Source: a virus. Taken from it: DNA of 64,000 bases. The notes under the pieces are model-generated. The model ran no database searches. It had not been told where the DNA came from and saw nothing but the letters and a program-made list of their open reading frames with translations. The stretch covers positions 18,054 to 82,053 of IMG/VR virus record IMGVR_UViG_3300042868_006787. One strand, given 5' to 3'. Numbering within the stretch: position 1 is the first letter of the stretch; each line of letters starts with the position of its first letter. The position numbers were made by a program, and so were the translations under genes. Of this stretch, positions 52,614 to 57,761 are shown piece by piece.

Positions 52614-52649
52614 GAGCACATAAAGGGGGGAAGCCCTCTATGCTTGCTC
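52614..52649 (-). terminator. hairpin at end of minus-strand small-gene operon
   Basis: GAGCA-CATA-AGGG pairs with CCCT-TATG-TGCTC through small bulges (about 13 pairs) around GGGAAG. On the minus strand it follows the last small gene, whose stop lies inside the stem, and leads into a T-rich stretch. Terminator or structured 3' end. The region 52501-52613 holds no other gene I can support. Confidence 0.5.
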
Positions 52650-52739
52650 TGGGTAGTGTGTCCTATCGTAGTCAGCAAGTGTCCCACCATTGTCTAGATG
52701 GGCCTTGCGTCTTAACTGTTCAGCAGAATACTCAGACAC
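52638..52739 (-). CDS. 33-residue protein with GTG start
   Basis: Starts at a GTG (52737-52739) overlapping the stop of the upstream gene: MSEYSAEQLRRKAHLDNGGT, then LADYDRTHYPEQA. Charged and soluble. Translational coupling is the main support. The stop lies within a hairpin. Confidence 0.45.
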   Translation of the reverse strand: MSEYSAEQLRRKAHLDNGGTLADYDRTHYPEQA

Positions 52740-52917
52740 TCTTGCGTCCTTGTATCCAACCCGAATGAATACCAATTAGCGGTGCGTTAATGTTAACCGC
52801 TGTTCCTAATGGTAATGCGTCAGCATATCTCTCGATAAACTCTAACACCCTGTCCTTGTTTTCAAACGGCATCTCTTTTACTGTACCGCTTACTGATGTT
52901 AGTTCTACTGTTATCAT
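52732..52917 (-). CDS. 61-residue protein, paralogue of 54919-55101
   Basis: MITVELTSVSGTVKEMPFEN, then KDRVLEFIERYADALPLGTA: it shares a V-x-EFI-x-x-Y-x-x-x-LP-x-G pattern and the Gly-rich end with the plus-strand gene at 54919. AGGAGA precedes the ATG. It is the fourth gene of the minus-strand small-gene operon. Confidence 0.7.
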   Translation of the reverse strand: MITVELTSVSGTVKEMPFENKDRVLEFIERYADALPLGTAVNINAPLIGIHSGWIQGRKSV

Positions 52918-53051
52918 CTATCTCTCCTAATTAACTTAATTGAATAGATGAAAGCAATAGTGCCAACTAATAACCATGATGGTATGTCTAGTGCTAGACC
53001 AATGCTGTCAATGTATAGACTAAAGTAGTCTAGATCAAAATATAATTCCAT
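52914..53051 (-). CDS. 45-residue membrane protein
   Basis: MELYFDLDYFSLYIDSIGLA leads into a single membrane helix (PSWLLVGTIAFIYSIKLI) and a basic end (RRDR). Its stop overlaps the next ATG (ATGA), and its start abuts the previous stop. A small single-span membrane protein of unknown role. Confidence 0.6.
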   Translation of the reverse strand: MELYFDLDYFSLYIDSIGLALDIPSWLLVGTIAFIYSIKLIRRDR

Positions 53052-53144
53052 TTATTCTTCGTCCTCTCCGAACATCTCTACTAACGCTTTGTTAGCATTT
53101 TGTAAAGCCTCTATGGCTTCGTTAATCTTATCAGCGTTAGTCAT
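53052..53144 (-). CDS. 30-residue helical peptide
   Basis: MTNADKINEAIEALQNANKA, then LVEMFGEDEE: an acidic amphipathic helix. It is coupled to the upstream gene by an ATGA overlap and directly followed by the membrane protein. The function is unknown. Confidence 0.55.
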   Translation of the reverse strand: MTNADKINEAIEALQNANKALVEMFGEDEE

Positions 53145-53341
53145 AGCGAGAATCCTAATCTATTAGAAGTGATAGCCTCTACCTGTGCTAATTGCTCAGG
53201 AGTAGCGTTGCGATAAGCGTTAATGCTCTCAGCAATCCATGGAAAACTTTCCATAGCAAGCGCATGCTCTTTAGCATAGCGAGCCTGTTGGGCTTTTCTA
53301 ATATCCGCAATAATGTTATTGTTAGGGTTATTGTTTATCAT
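53141..53341 (-). CDS. 66-residue helical protein, first gene of minus operon
   Basis: MINNNPNNNIIADIRKAQQA then RYAKEHALAMESFPWIAESI: an Asn-rich start and a helical body. AAAGGA precedes the ATG. It is read from the strong minus-strand promoter at 53599-53627 after a leader of about 250 bases that contains five direct repeats. Confidence 0.65.
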   Translation of the reverse strand: MINNNPNNNIIADIRKAQQARYAKEHALAMESFPWIAESINAYRNATPEQLAQVEAITSNRLGFSL

Positions 53342-53430
53342 TTATAGTTATCCTTTCAAGATACTTTCTTTATACCCCCTAGTCTAGCAGGGGGGACTGA
53401 CATTTTGGGGACTTTCCCCTAGTGTCGTGG

Positions 53431-53446
53431 TGTGAGATACCTCACT
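53431..53446. promoter_or_regulatory. CRP/GlxR-like site 1
   Basis: TGTGAGATACCTCACT: left half exact, right half TCACT. It lies in the minus-strand leader, away from a plus-strand promoter. Confidence 0.5.
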
Positions 53447-53449
53447 TAA

Positions 53450-53566
53450 TTGCTACGCTCATCCTATTGCTAGGCTTATTTGGTAGGCTCATTGAGGCTA
53501 TCTAATCTCTAACTCACTTACTTGCTAGGCTCATCCTCTTATCGAGGGTTATTTGCTAGGCTCATT
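53450..53566. repeat. five iteron-like direct repeats
   Basis: TTGCTAGGCTCATT-type units at 53450, 53467, 53480, 53522 and 53553, with at most two changes each (TTGCTACGCTCATC, TTGCTAGGCTTATT, TTGGTAGGCTCATT). Spacing varies: 17, 13, 42 and 31 bases. Iteron-like arrays next to DnaA boxes mark replication origins in many plasmids and phages. On the minus-strand transcript, three copies encode MSLA at the start of tiny ORFs. Confidence 0.75.
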
Positions 53567-53598
53567 GAGTCTGCTTCTTTATTTTTTTGTATAATGGA

Positions 53599-53627
53599 AT
53601 TATAGCAGAGATAACCCCAAAAGTCAA
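53599..53627 (-). promoter_or_regulatory. strong minus-strand promoter
   Basis: Minus strand TTGACT (53622-53627), 17-base spacer, TATAAT (53599-53604). It drives the minus operon of small genes through the repeat leader and diverges from the plus early promoters. Confidence 0.8.
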
Positions 53628-53629
53628 GA

Positions 53630-53638
53630 CGACACGCC
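53630..53638 (-). repeat. GGCGTGTCG repeat, minus copy
   Basis: Reverse-complement copy of a 9-base motif also found at 54334-54342 and 55625-55633, each near a promoter. Possible protein-binding site. Confidence 0.45.
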
Positions 53639-53703
53639 GTAAATAACACGCATGTAATTAGTGATATACACCACACGACAATTCGGACATATTGGACATG
53701 TAG

Positions 53704-53711
53704 CCCGGCGC
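53704..53711 (+). repeat. CCCGGCGC motif
   Basis: CCCGGCGC, also at 54322-54329 and 55613-55620. These GC-rich cores stand out in AT-rich intergenic DNA and precede early promoters. Confidence 0.4.
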
Positions 53712-53732
53712 TATCGGGTGTGTCTGAGAGAG

Positions 53733-53741
53733 TTATCCACA
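53733..53741 (+). other. DnaA box 1
   Basis: TTATCCACA, an exact consensus DnaA box. It is directly followed by a CRP-like half site (ATGATATAGATCACA). Confidence 0.75.
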
Positions 53742-53755
53742 TGATATAGATCACA
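53740..53755. promoter_or_regulatory. CRP/GlxR-like site 2
   Basis: CATGATATAGATCACA: right half exact. It overlaps DnaA box 1 by two bases, in a TTATCCACATGA unit repeated at 53775. Confidence 0.5.
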
Positions 53756-53774
53756 TACCCATTTCACGCTTAAG

Positions 53775-53783
53775 TTATCCACA
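53775..53783 (+). other. DnaA box 2
   Basis: TTATCCACA again, 42 bases from box 1, in the same orientation and with the same CRP-like site attached. Confidence 0.75.
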
Positions 53784-53797
53784 TGACCTACATCACA
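53782..53797. promoter_or_regulatory. CRP/GlxR-like site 3
   Basis: CATGACCTACATCACA: right half exact. Upstream of the first plus early promoter; its centre is about 75 bases before the predicted start. Confidence 0.5.
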
Positions 53798-53803
53798 CGA
53801 CAC

Positions 53804-53819
53804 AATGTCCGATTTGTCC
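53804..53819 (+). repeat. AATGTCCGATTTGTCC direct repeat, copy 1
   Basis: First of four 16-base repeats (AATGTCCGWTTTGTCC), 12 bases before the -35 region of an early promoter. Candidate phage regulator site. Confidence 0.6.
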
Positions 53820-53830
53820 TACCTACTAGT

Positions 53831-53859
53831 CAGTAAATGTCAGTGGTAGGTGTTATACT
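53831..53859 (+). promoter_or_regulatory. early promoter of first plus operon
   Basis: CAGTAA, 17-base spacer containing ATGTCAGTGG, TATACT (53854-53859) preceded by TG (extended -10). A conserved ATAAAGAAAG leader follows. Confidence 0.65.
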
Positions 53860-53910
53860 TCTAGTATAAAGAAAGTTGAGAAAGGTTCTCAAACTTAGAA
53901 AGGAATTCAA

Positions 53911-54084
53911 ATGAATTCAGTTATAAATAAAGTGTGTAAGCATACACCTAATAAAAATGCTATCTCTATCGTTAATGACGAAAGATTTACCTTCTGCGAG
54001 AATTGTGAGCAGAATATAACTTCTCACTATCGTGAGGATAATGACTTCATGTCTTATTGGACTTCTTGGAAAGTTGGTAAGTAA
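53911..54084 (+). CDS. 57-residue Cys/His zinc-finger-like protein
   Basis: VCKHTPNKNAISIVNDERFT, then FCENCEQ: C-x-H and CxxC pairs spaced like a small zinc finger. AGAAAGGAATTCAA precedes the ATG. First gene of the plus early operon, adjacent to the candidate origin. The function is unknown. Confidence 0.62.
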   Translation: MNSVINKVCKHTPNKNAISIVNDERFTFCENCEQNITSHYREDNDFMSYWTSWKVGK

Positions 54085-54186
54085 ATGATAGATTTATTTT
54101 GTAAAGTTTGCGATGGCTTTGTGCTATCGCTTCCTGCTGATGAAGCAGAAGACTTAACTGTTAAATGTTCTAGTTGTTGGGAATAA
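54085..54186 (+). CDS. 33-residue zinc-ribbon peptide
   Basis: MIDLFCKVCDGFVLSLPADE, then AEDLTVKCSSCWE: CxxC ... CxxC. Its ATG follows the upstream stop without a gap. Tiny metal-binding protein of unknown role. Confidence 0.55.
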   Translation: MIDLFCKVCDGFVLSLPADEAEDLTVKCSSCWE

Positions 54187-54190
54187 TAAA

Positions 54191-54316
54191 ATGTTAAAAG
54201 AAATAAAAAACAAAATTATTCGTATTCAAGAATTGCGTCGTAGTAATGCTGCGACTCCAATTCCAAATAAAAAAAAGTATTCAAGAAAAACAAAACATAA
54301 AAATAAATTGCAATAA
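54191..54316 (+). CDS. 41-residue basic peptide
   Basis: MLKEIKNKIIRIQELRRSNA, then a lysine-rich end (PNKKKYSRKTKHKNK). Strongly basic, so probably nucleic-acid binding. It follows the zinc peptide by four bases; the ribosome site is weak. Confidence 0.5.
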   Translation: MLKEIKNKIIRIQELRRSNAATPIPNKKKYSRKTKHKNKLQ

Positions 54317-54321
54317 AAAAA

Positions 54322-54342
54322 CCCGGCGCACCTGGCGTGTCG
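54322..54342 (+). repeat. CCCGGCGC / GGCGTGTCG motif pair
   Basis: CCCGGCGC, four-base gap, then GGCGTGTCG. The same pair recurs at 55613-55633 in the same order. It lies 10 bases before DnaA box 3. Confidence 0.5.
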
Positions 54343-54351
54343 TACACAGGC

Positions 54352-54360
54352 TGTGGATAA
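54352..54360 (-). other. DnaA box 3 (inverted)
   Basis: TGTGGATAA, the exact consensus on the minus strand, about 570 bases from box 2. Together with boxes 1 and 2 it frames the first early operon. Confidence 0.65.
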
Positions 54361-54371
54361 CTTACGTACGA

Positions 54372-54387
54372 TGTGATTTTTCTCACA
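54372..54387. promoter_or_regulatory. CRP/GlxR-like site 4
   Basis: TGTGATTTTTCTCACA: perfect TGTGA-N6-TCACA. About 85 bases before the predicted transcription start of the next operon. Confidence 0.65.
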
Positions 54388-54428
54388 AGACTTGAGCGTC
54401 TCATTATTTGGAATTACTGGCTAGTAGG

Positions 54429-54457
54429 TTGTAAATGTCTGCTAATTCTGATAGACT
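54429..54457 (+). promoter_or_regulatory. early promoter of second plus operon
   Basis: TTGTAA, 17-base spacer starting ATGTCTGC, TAGACT (54452-54457). The conserved ATAAAGAAAGG leader follows. Confidence 0.7.
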
Positions 54458-54494
54458 TACGGAGTAAGAAAATAAAGAAAGGAAGTGGCTAACA

Positions 54495-54698
54495 ATGGCT
54501 AACTTATACACAATAGAAAATCTCCTAGTGGGAAAAACTTATAACTCAAAAACTTTGTCTGGAGAAATTGTCTCAGCAGAGAAATCTAATCAACCAATTT
54601 GGTATGGAGAAAATACGGAAGCGTATTTGGTAGAAATTTTTTCTCCTCATACTTTGCGTAATAAATACCGCACAATTGCGGTGAAGGTTGGTGAATAA
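54495..54698 (+). CDS. 67-residue hypothetical early protein
   Basis: MANLYTIENLLVGKTYNSKT, then LSGEIVSAEK, EAYLVEIFSPHTLRNKYRT: a small beta-rich protein. Its pattern (VGKTY...SGxIVxxEK...VxxxxxxTxR) faintly matches the paralogue pair at 57762 and 58521. AAAGGAAGTGG precedes the ATG. Confidence 0.65.
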   Translation: MANLYTIENLLVGKTYNSKTLSGEIVSAEKSNQPIWYGENTEAYLVEIFSPHTLRNKYRTIAVKVGE

Positions 54699-54700
54699 TA

Positions 54701-54823
54701 ATGGGATATATTGAGATATTTCGCCTTGATGAACAAGGTGCTGGGTGGGTTGACCTTTCTGAGGCTACCCCCGCAGAATTGCTTGACCTAGAAATTGGCT
54801 TATTCCAAGAAGGGGCTTTGTGA
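54701..54823 (+). CDS. 40-residue hypothetical protein
   Basis: MGYIEIFRLDEQGAGWVDLS, then EATPAELLDLEIGLFQEGAL: acidic, with a C-terminal helix. It follows the previous gene by two bases. Its stop TGA forms part of a CRP-like site. Confidence 0.55.
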   Translation: MGYIEIFRLDEQGAGWVDLSEATPAELLDLEIGLFQEGAL

Positions 54824-54834
54824 GATAAATCACA
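54819..54834. promoter_or_regulatory. CRP/GlxR-like site 5
   Basis: TGTGAGATAAATCACA: perfect TGTGA-N6-TCACA, overlapping the stop codon of the preceding gene. Its centre is about 65 bases before the predicted start. Confidence 0.65.
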
Positions 54835-54855
54835 AGGCAACACACCCCCCGCAGG

Positions 54856-54896
54856 TTGAAAATGTCGGTGGGATTTGATAGGATAGTCTTATCAAA
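54856..54896 (+). promoter_or_regulatory. early promoter with overlapping inverted repeat
   Basis: TTGAAA, 17-base spacer containing ATGTCGGTGG, TAGGAT (54879-54884). TTTGATA / TATCAAA (54874-54896, 9-base gap) spans the -10 and start, a candidate operator. Confidence 0.65.
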
Positions 54897-54918
54897 CAAT
54901 AAAGAAAGGTGGTCAGAA

Positions 54919-55101
54919 ATGACTTACACTATAAAACTAGAAACCTATAATGGCGCAGTAAAAAATATTTACTTAACCACTAAAGGACAAGTGGCTGAGT
55001 TTATTAACACTTATCCAAACCAATTACCTGTTGGCGTATCTGTTAAATTAGATTGCGATATGCTAGGGATTAGAGGAACGCTAAGAGGTAAAAAACAATG
55101 A
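54919..55101 (+). CDS. 60-residue protein, paralogue of 52732-52917
   Basis: MTYTIKLETYNGAVKNIYLT, then TKGQVAEFINTYPNQLPVGV, SVKLDCDMLGIRG: the same layout as the minus-strand paralogue, with a VxEFI-x-x-Y core, LPxG turn and GI-x-x-G end. GAAAGGTGG precedes the ATG; the longer frame upstream overlaps the promoter. The function is unknown. Confidence 0.7.
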   Translation: MTYTIKLETYNGAVKNIYLTTKGQVAEFINTYPNQLPVGVSVKLDCDMLGIRGTLRGKKQ

Positions 55102-55247
55102 TTAACTCTGTTATGCGTTTTGATTGTAATGATTGCAATGGGCAAGGTCTTATCTTTTGGGGTAATGACCTTGACTACAATGTGGAAAAATGCGAGTGTA
55201 ATGATTTCGCACTAGGAACTTTATTTACTACGAAAGAGGCTGACTAA
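55098..55247 (+). CDS. 49-residue zinc-knuckle protein, paralogue of 55751-55915
   Basis: RFDCNDCNGQGLIFWGND, then LDYNVEKCECND: CxxC and CxC pairs around a G-rich turn, as in DnaJ-type zinc knuckles. The ATG overlaps the upstream stop (ATGA). It shares CxxCxGxG and DYxVxxCECN with the gene at 55751. Confidence 0.65.
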   Translation: MINSVMRFDCNDCNGQGLIFWGNDLDYNVEKCECNDFALGTLFTTKEAD

Positions 55248-55439
55248 ATGACTAGAAAAGACTATATCAAAACCGCAAACATATTGGCTGGATTTGTAGA
55301 TGAAGTTCCACAAAACACTTATGAAGATTTAGTTCAAGAGTTTGCTGAGTGGTTCAAATCAGATAACGAAAACTTTGACTTTGCAAGATTTGAAAAGGCT
55401 TGCGGAATTGATGAGATTGGATTAATAAATGTTAACTAA
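55248..55439 (+). CDS. 63-residue conserved phage protein
   Basis: MTRKDYIKTANILAGFVDEV, then QEFAEWFKSDNENFDFARFE, KACG: this RKDY...F-x-DNxNFxxxxFxxACG pattern is widespread in phage genomes and of unknown role. It starts directly after the previous stop. Confidence 0.75.
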   Translation: MTRKDYIKTANILAGFVDEVPQNTYEDLVQEFAEWFKSDNENFDFARFEKACGIDEIGLINVN

Positions 55440-55581
55440 TTTAGATGTGATTGCAATAATAATTGCGCTACTTGGTTGCTTAACTGTTATGGGTTTATTT
55501 TGGAAACAAAATATTGCACAACAAAAAGAAATTCGCAGATTGCAAATTGCGTTGCGAACTGAGCGACTTAAAAACAAATAA
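55429..55581 (+). CDS. 50-residue membrane protein with coiled coil
   Basis: MLTNLDVIAIIIALLGCLTV, then MGLFWKQNIAQQKEIRRLQI: one N-terminal transmembrane helix and a basic helical tail. It overlaps the preceding gene by 11 bases. Possibly a membrane anchor; the function is unknown. Confidence 0.6.
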   Translation: MLTNLDVIAIIIALLGCLTVMGLFWKQNIAQQKEIRRLQIALRTERLKNK

Positions 55582-55612
55582 ACAAAAGGCCCTAGAACAT
55601 ACGTTCGAAAGG

Positions 55613-55633
55613 CCCGGCGCTGACGGCGTGTCG
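55613..55633 (+). repeat. CCCGGCGC / GGCGTGTCG motif pair
   Basis: Second plus copy of the motif pair, after the membrane-protein gene and before a CRP-like site. Confidence 0.5.
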
Positions 55634-55651
55634 CAATCAATAGTCTTTACG

Positions 55652-55667
55652 TGTGGTTAAGATCACA
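55652..55667. promoter_or_regulatory. CRP/GlxR-like site 6
   Basis: TGTGGTTAAGATCACA: one change from TGTGA-N6-TCACA. Its centre is about 70 bases before the predicted start. Confidence 0.55.
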
Positions 55668-55697
55668 CCCCAGATTCTCCAGATTATGGTGTCTAAT

Positions 55698-55726
55698 TAG
55701 ATTTTGTCGGTTGTATCTGATAGGAT
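55698..55726 (+). promoter_or_regulatory. early promoter of third plus operon
   Basis: TAGATT, 17-base spacer containing TTGTCGGTTG and ending TGA, TAGGAT. The -35 is weak; the conserved spacer and ATAAAGAAAG leader match the other early promoters. Confidence 0.5.
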
Positions 55727-55750
55727 AAAGATATAAAGAAAGAAGGCAAA

Positions 55751-55915
55751 ATGGGTAAAGTAAAAGCAAGCGTAATGGATATATTGGAGTGCGATAGTTG
55801 TTATGGCTATGGTTGGCAATTCGTAGGAAATGCTATAGACTATGATGTATGGGCGTGCGAGTGTAATCCTTACAATATCCCTGCCGACAACCTACTAGAT
55901 TGGAAACTAAACTAA
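55751..55915 (+). CDS. 54-residue zinc-knuckle protein, paralogue of 55098-55247
   Basis: ILECDSCYGYGWQFVGNAID, then YDVWACECNP: CxxC and CxC around a Gly/aromatic turn. GAAAGAAGG precedes the ATG. Its stop overlaps the next ATG (TAATG). Confidence 0.65.
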   Translation: MGKVKASVMDILECDSCYGYGWQFVGNAIDYDVWACECNPYNIPADNLLDWKLN

Positions 55916-56124
55916 TGGAATATACTTATTCACTTACTACTTCGTATGACGGAGAGTTAATTCATACCCTGCGAGTTAGCGATTTGTTTGACGCCGTTCA
56001 TGCTTGGGATAAATGCGTGGACTATGGCTTTGCTAAAGAATACGCAACCTATAACTTGTCTGACCCAACAGGTAAGATGTATACTAAAACCTTCTACACC
56101 AACGGAAAGGTATCAATTAAATAA
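55915..56124 (+). CDS. 69-residue hypothetical protein
   Basis: MEYTYSLTTSYDGELIHTLR, then AVHAWDKCVDYGFAKEYATY, KTFYTNGKVSI: a compact alpha/beta protein seen in early phage operons. The start is the ATG overlapping the upstream stop. The function is unknown. Confidence 0.7.
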   Translation: MEYTYSLTTSYDGELIHTLRVSDLFDAVHAWDKCVDYGFAKEYATYNLSDPTGKMYTKTFYTNGKVSIK

Positions 56125-56408
56125 TGGGATCAATAACAGCAATAGGTTTAGCAGATACAACGCTAGACCTAGAAACACAATTAAAGTATCACTTGCAAGG
56201 TAATCATTATCCACCAATACCAACAGTAATGGTGCAGCCTTGCATCGAGGCTATTGACGCTTACTATGATGAGGACTACTCTCGTAAAATAGAGTTGCCA
56301 ATTGTTGATGGATTCCAGATTAGTTGGAAGGGTAATACTTGGACTACCGCTAGTGCATTGGTATCACACGCACACCTAGAGTGGTTTATCGAGCCAGTAG
56401 ATGAGTAA
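56124..56408 (+). CDS. 94-residue hypothetical early protein
   Basis: KYHLQGNHYPPIPTVMVQPC then IEAIDAYYDEDYSRKIELPI: the HLxxNHYPPxP motif and a C-terminal domain with several Trp (ISWKGNTWTTASALV, LEWFIE). A recognisable actinophage early-gene type without a known role. It overlaps both neighbours. Confidence 0.72.
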   Translation: MGSITAIGLADTTLDLETQLKYHLQGNHYPPIPTVMVQPCIEAIDAYYDEDYSRKIELPIVDGFQISWKGNTWTTASALVSHAHLEWFIEPVDE

Positions 56409-56493
56409 AGACTTGCAAGATAAACTAGATGCAGTTGCGCTAATCTTAGAGCCTATTCTATGGGAAACACTAGCAGAAATTGAGGAACAATGA
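56401..56493 (+). CDS. 30-residue acidic peptide
   Basis: MSKDLQDKLDAVALILEPIL, then WETLAEIEEQ: one amphipathic helix. It overlaps the previous gene by 8 bases and the next by four (ATGA). Supported by coupling only. Confidence 0.5.
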   Translation: MSKDLQDKLDAVALILEPILWETLAEIEEQ

Positions 56494-56729
56494 AAACATT
56501 AGAAAACGATGATATTATTCTAATTATGGATTACTATAAAGTTGATATGTTAACTGCAGGACAGTTAATGGTTGACGATAACATTCTTGTTGATGGCGAG
56601 GTTGTTTGTATTACTGAAATAATTTCATTAGCCGATGGATACACTTTAGAAATTATAAATGATTTTGGTGAAAGAGATACTATTGAAGTTTCTGAGTATC
56701 AGCAATTTGATTTAATGATGTTGAAATAA
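56490..56729 (+). CDS. 79-residue hypothetical protein
   Basis: MKTLENDDIILIMDYYKVDM, then GQLMVDDNILVDGEVVCITE, ISLADGYTLEIINDFGERDT: mainly beta, with a GDxI-like turn; acidic. The last gene of this operon. The function is unknown. Confidence 0.65.
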   Translation: MKTLENDDIILIMDYYKVDMLTAGQLMVDDNILVDGEVVCITEIISLADGYTLEIINDFGERDTIEVSEYQQFDLMMLK

Positions 56730-56742
56730 GAGGCGCCCGGCC

Positions 56743-56758
56743 AATGTCCGTTTTGTCC
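56743..56758 (+). repeat. AATGTCCGTTTTGTCC direct repeat, copy 2
   Basis: Copy 2 of the 16-base repeat, preceded by GCGCCCGGCC and 21 bases before a -35. Confidence 0.6.
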
Positions 56759-56779
56759 CATTTTGTTAATTACGTATAC

Positions 56780-56808
56780 TTGTATTTTTCCCCTAAAAAT
56801 GTTATACT
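56780..56808 (+). promoter_or_regulatory. promoter of Gp88-like gene, leaderless start
   Basis: TTGTAT, 17-base spacer containing TTTTCCCC, TATACT (56803-56808), then five bases, then ATG. Confidence 0.7.
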
Positions 56809-56813
56809 TAATT

Positions 56814-57536
56814 ATGACCCAATTAAAGAGATCGCATGATAGAAAGGTCGCTAACCTTGTTACAAAAAATGGAAAGCAAGCCGCAATTGCAAACACGTTC
56901 GGATTACCCGCAGGAAAAAACTTTTCATGTCCTGGTGCTACGTCTATCTGCGAGACTGTTTGCTACGCTGGGAAACTTGAAAAACTATTCAAAGGAGTAA
57001 AGGCTAACCTCCTTCACAATTGGGAGTTATTAAAAGACGCAGACGAATCAACTATGATAAGTCTATTAGATAATATGATTAATGATTTTAAAAAAGATTG
57101 TGAAAAGAAAAAAGCCCCACTACTATTTCGCATTCATTGGGACGGTGATTTCTTTAATGACACGTACACCAAAGCATGGAAGCAGATCATCCTTAACAAT
57201 GCAGATATAAAATTTTGGGTATATACACGAGTAGAAGCAGCAGCCTTAATGCTTAAGGGTATTGATAATCTATCTTTATACTATTCAACAGATAGCGAGA
57301 ATAAGCAAATAGGTGTTAGTTTAAAGAAAGATCATGGAGTGCGCCTTGCATACCTTGCACAGAATTTTGCTATAGGTCAAGCAGATATGAAAAAATTGTT
57401 TGATAAACCTGGCGCTAAGTGTCCTGAGAACCTAAAAGCCATTCCCCTAATCTCAAATGCTGGAAGTGCTTGCGTATCATGCGGATTGTGTGTATACTCT
57501 AAAAGCGATATTGTTTTCTCATCATCTAAAAAATAA
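56814..57536 (+). CDS. Gp88-like Cys-rich phage protein
   Basis: A 240-residue protein. FSCPGATSICETVCYAGKLEK near residue 37 and ACVSCGLCVYSKSDIVF near the end form two cysteine clusters, as in the mycobacteriophage Gp88 family. FRIHWDGDFFNDTYTKAWK and KFWVYTRVEAAA lie between. The clusters could bind an iron-sulphur centre or zinc; the reaction is unknown. The start is the ATG five bases after TATACT; a longer frame would start upstream of the predicted transcript. Confidence 0.8.
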   Translation: MTQLKRSHDRKVANLVTKNGKQAAIANTFGLPAGKNFSCPGATSICETVCYAGKLEKLFKGVKANLLHNWELLKDADESTMISLLDNMINDFKKDCEKKKAPLLFRIHWDGDFFNDTYTKAWKQIILNNADIKFWVYTRVEAAALMLKGIDNLSLYYSTDSENKQIGVSLKKDHGVRLAYLAQNFAIGQADMKKLFDKPGAKCPENLKAIPLISNAGSACVSCGLCVYSKSDIVFSSSKK

Positions 57537-57546
57537 GGAGTGGTGC

Positions 57547-57612
57547 TTGGAACTCTTAATAGGACTATCAATTATATTCGTCTATTTATTGTTTGCTGGT
57601 CTAGGACACTAA
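57547..57612 (+). CDS. 21-residue membrane peptide with TTG start
   Basis: AAGGAG at 57535-57540 sits 6 bases before a TTG that opens MELLIGLSIIFVYLLFAGLG plus H. One hydrophobic helix. The strong ribosome site right after the Gp88 stop is the main support. It resembles the 21-residue membrane peptide at 51033. Confidence 0.5.
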   Translation: MELLIGLSIIFVYLLFAGLGH

Positions 57613-57627
57613 ATGTCCGTTTTGTCC
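57612..57627 (+). repeat. AATGTCCGTTTTGTCC direct repeat, copy 3
   Basis: Identical to copy 2; it lies between the peptide stop and a perfect CRP-like site. Confidence 0.6.
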
Positions 57628-57642
57628 GTTTCTATACGCTGG

Positions 57643-57658
57643 TGTGAGATACATCACA
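57643..57658. promoter_or_regulatory. CRP/GlxR-like site 7
   Basis: TGTGAGATACATCACA: perfect TGTGA-N6-TCACA, about 85 bases before the predicted start of the next operon. Confidence 0.65.
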
Positions 57659-57698
57659 GATATCACATCTCAAAATATGAGATTATTAGAAATATAAC

Positions 57699-57727
57699 TT
57701 GTATTTTTGACCAAATAATGTTATTCT
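57699..57727 (+). promoter_or_regulatory. promoter with TTTTGACC spacer
   Basis: TTGTAT, 17-base spacer (TTTTGACCAAATAATGT), TATTCT. Nearly the same spacer as the Gp88 promoter. Confidence 0.65.
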
Positions 57728-57761
57728 TAGGTAGTAAGCCAAACCAACAAGAAGGAGAACC

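Larger units (their letters stand above)
53342..53598 (-). promoter_or_regulatory. repeat-bearing leader of minus operon
   Basis: About 255 bases between promoter and first gene, with no long ORF. It contains five TTGCTAGGCTCATT-type direct repeats, two hairpins near 53376-53414 (CCCCCT/AGGGGG and GGGGA/TCCCC) and a CRP-like site. On the transcript, three repeats create micro-ORFs starting MSLA. It may regulate the operon or serve replication. Confidence 0.5.

Noticed and set aside
53450-53566. CRISPR array
   Set aside because: Repeats are only 14 bases, spacers are irregular and partly absent, and no cas gene is near.
53539-53754. 71-residue minus-strand ORF over the DnaA-box region
   Set aside because: It spans the promoter, a DnaA box and a repeat, has odd composition and no ribosome site; the site evidence is stronger.
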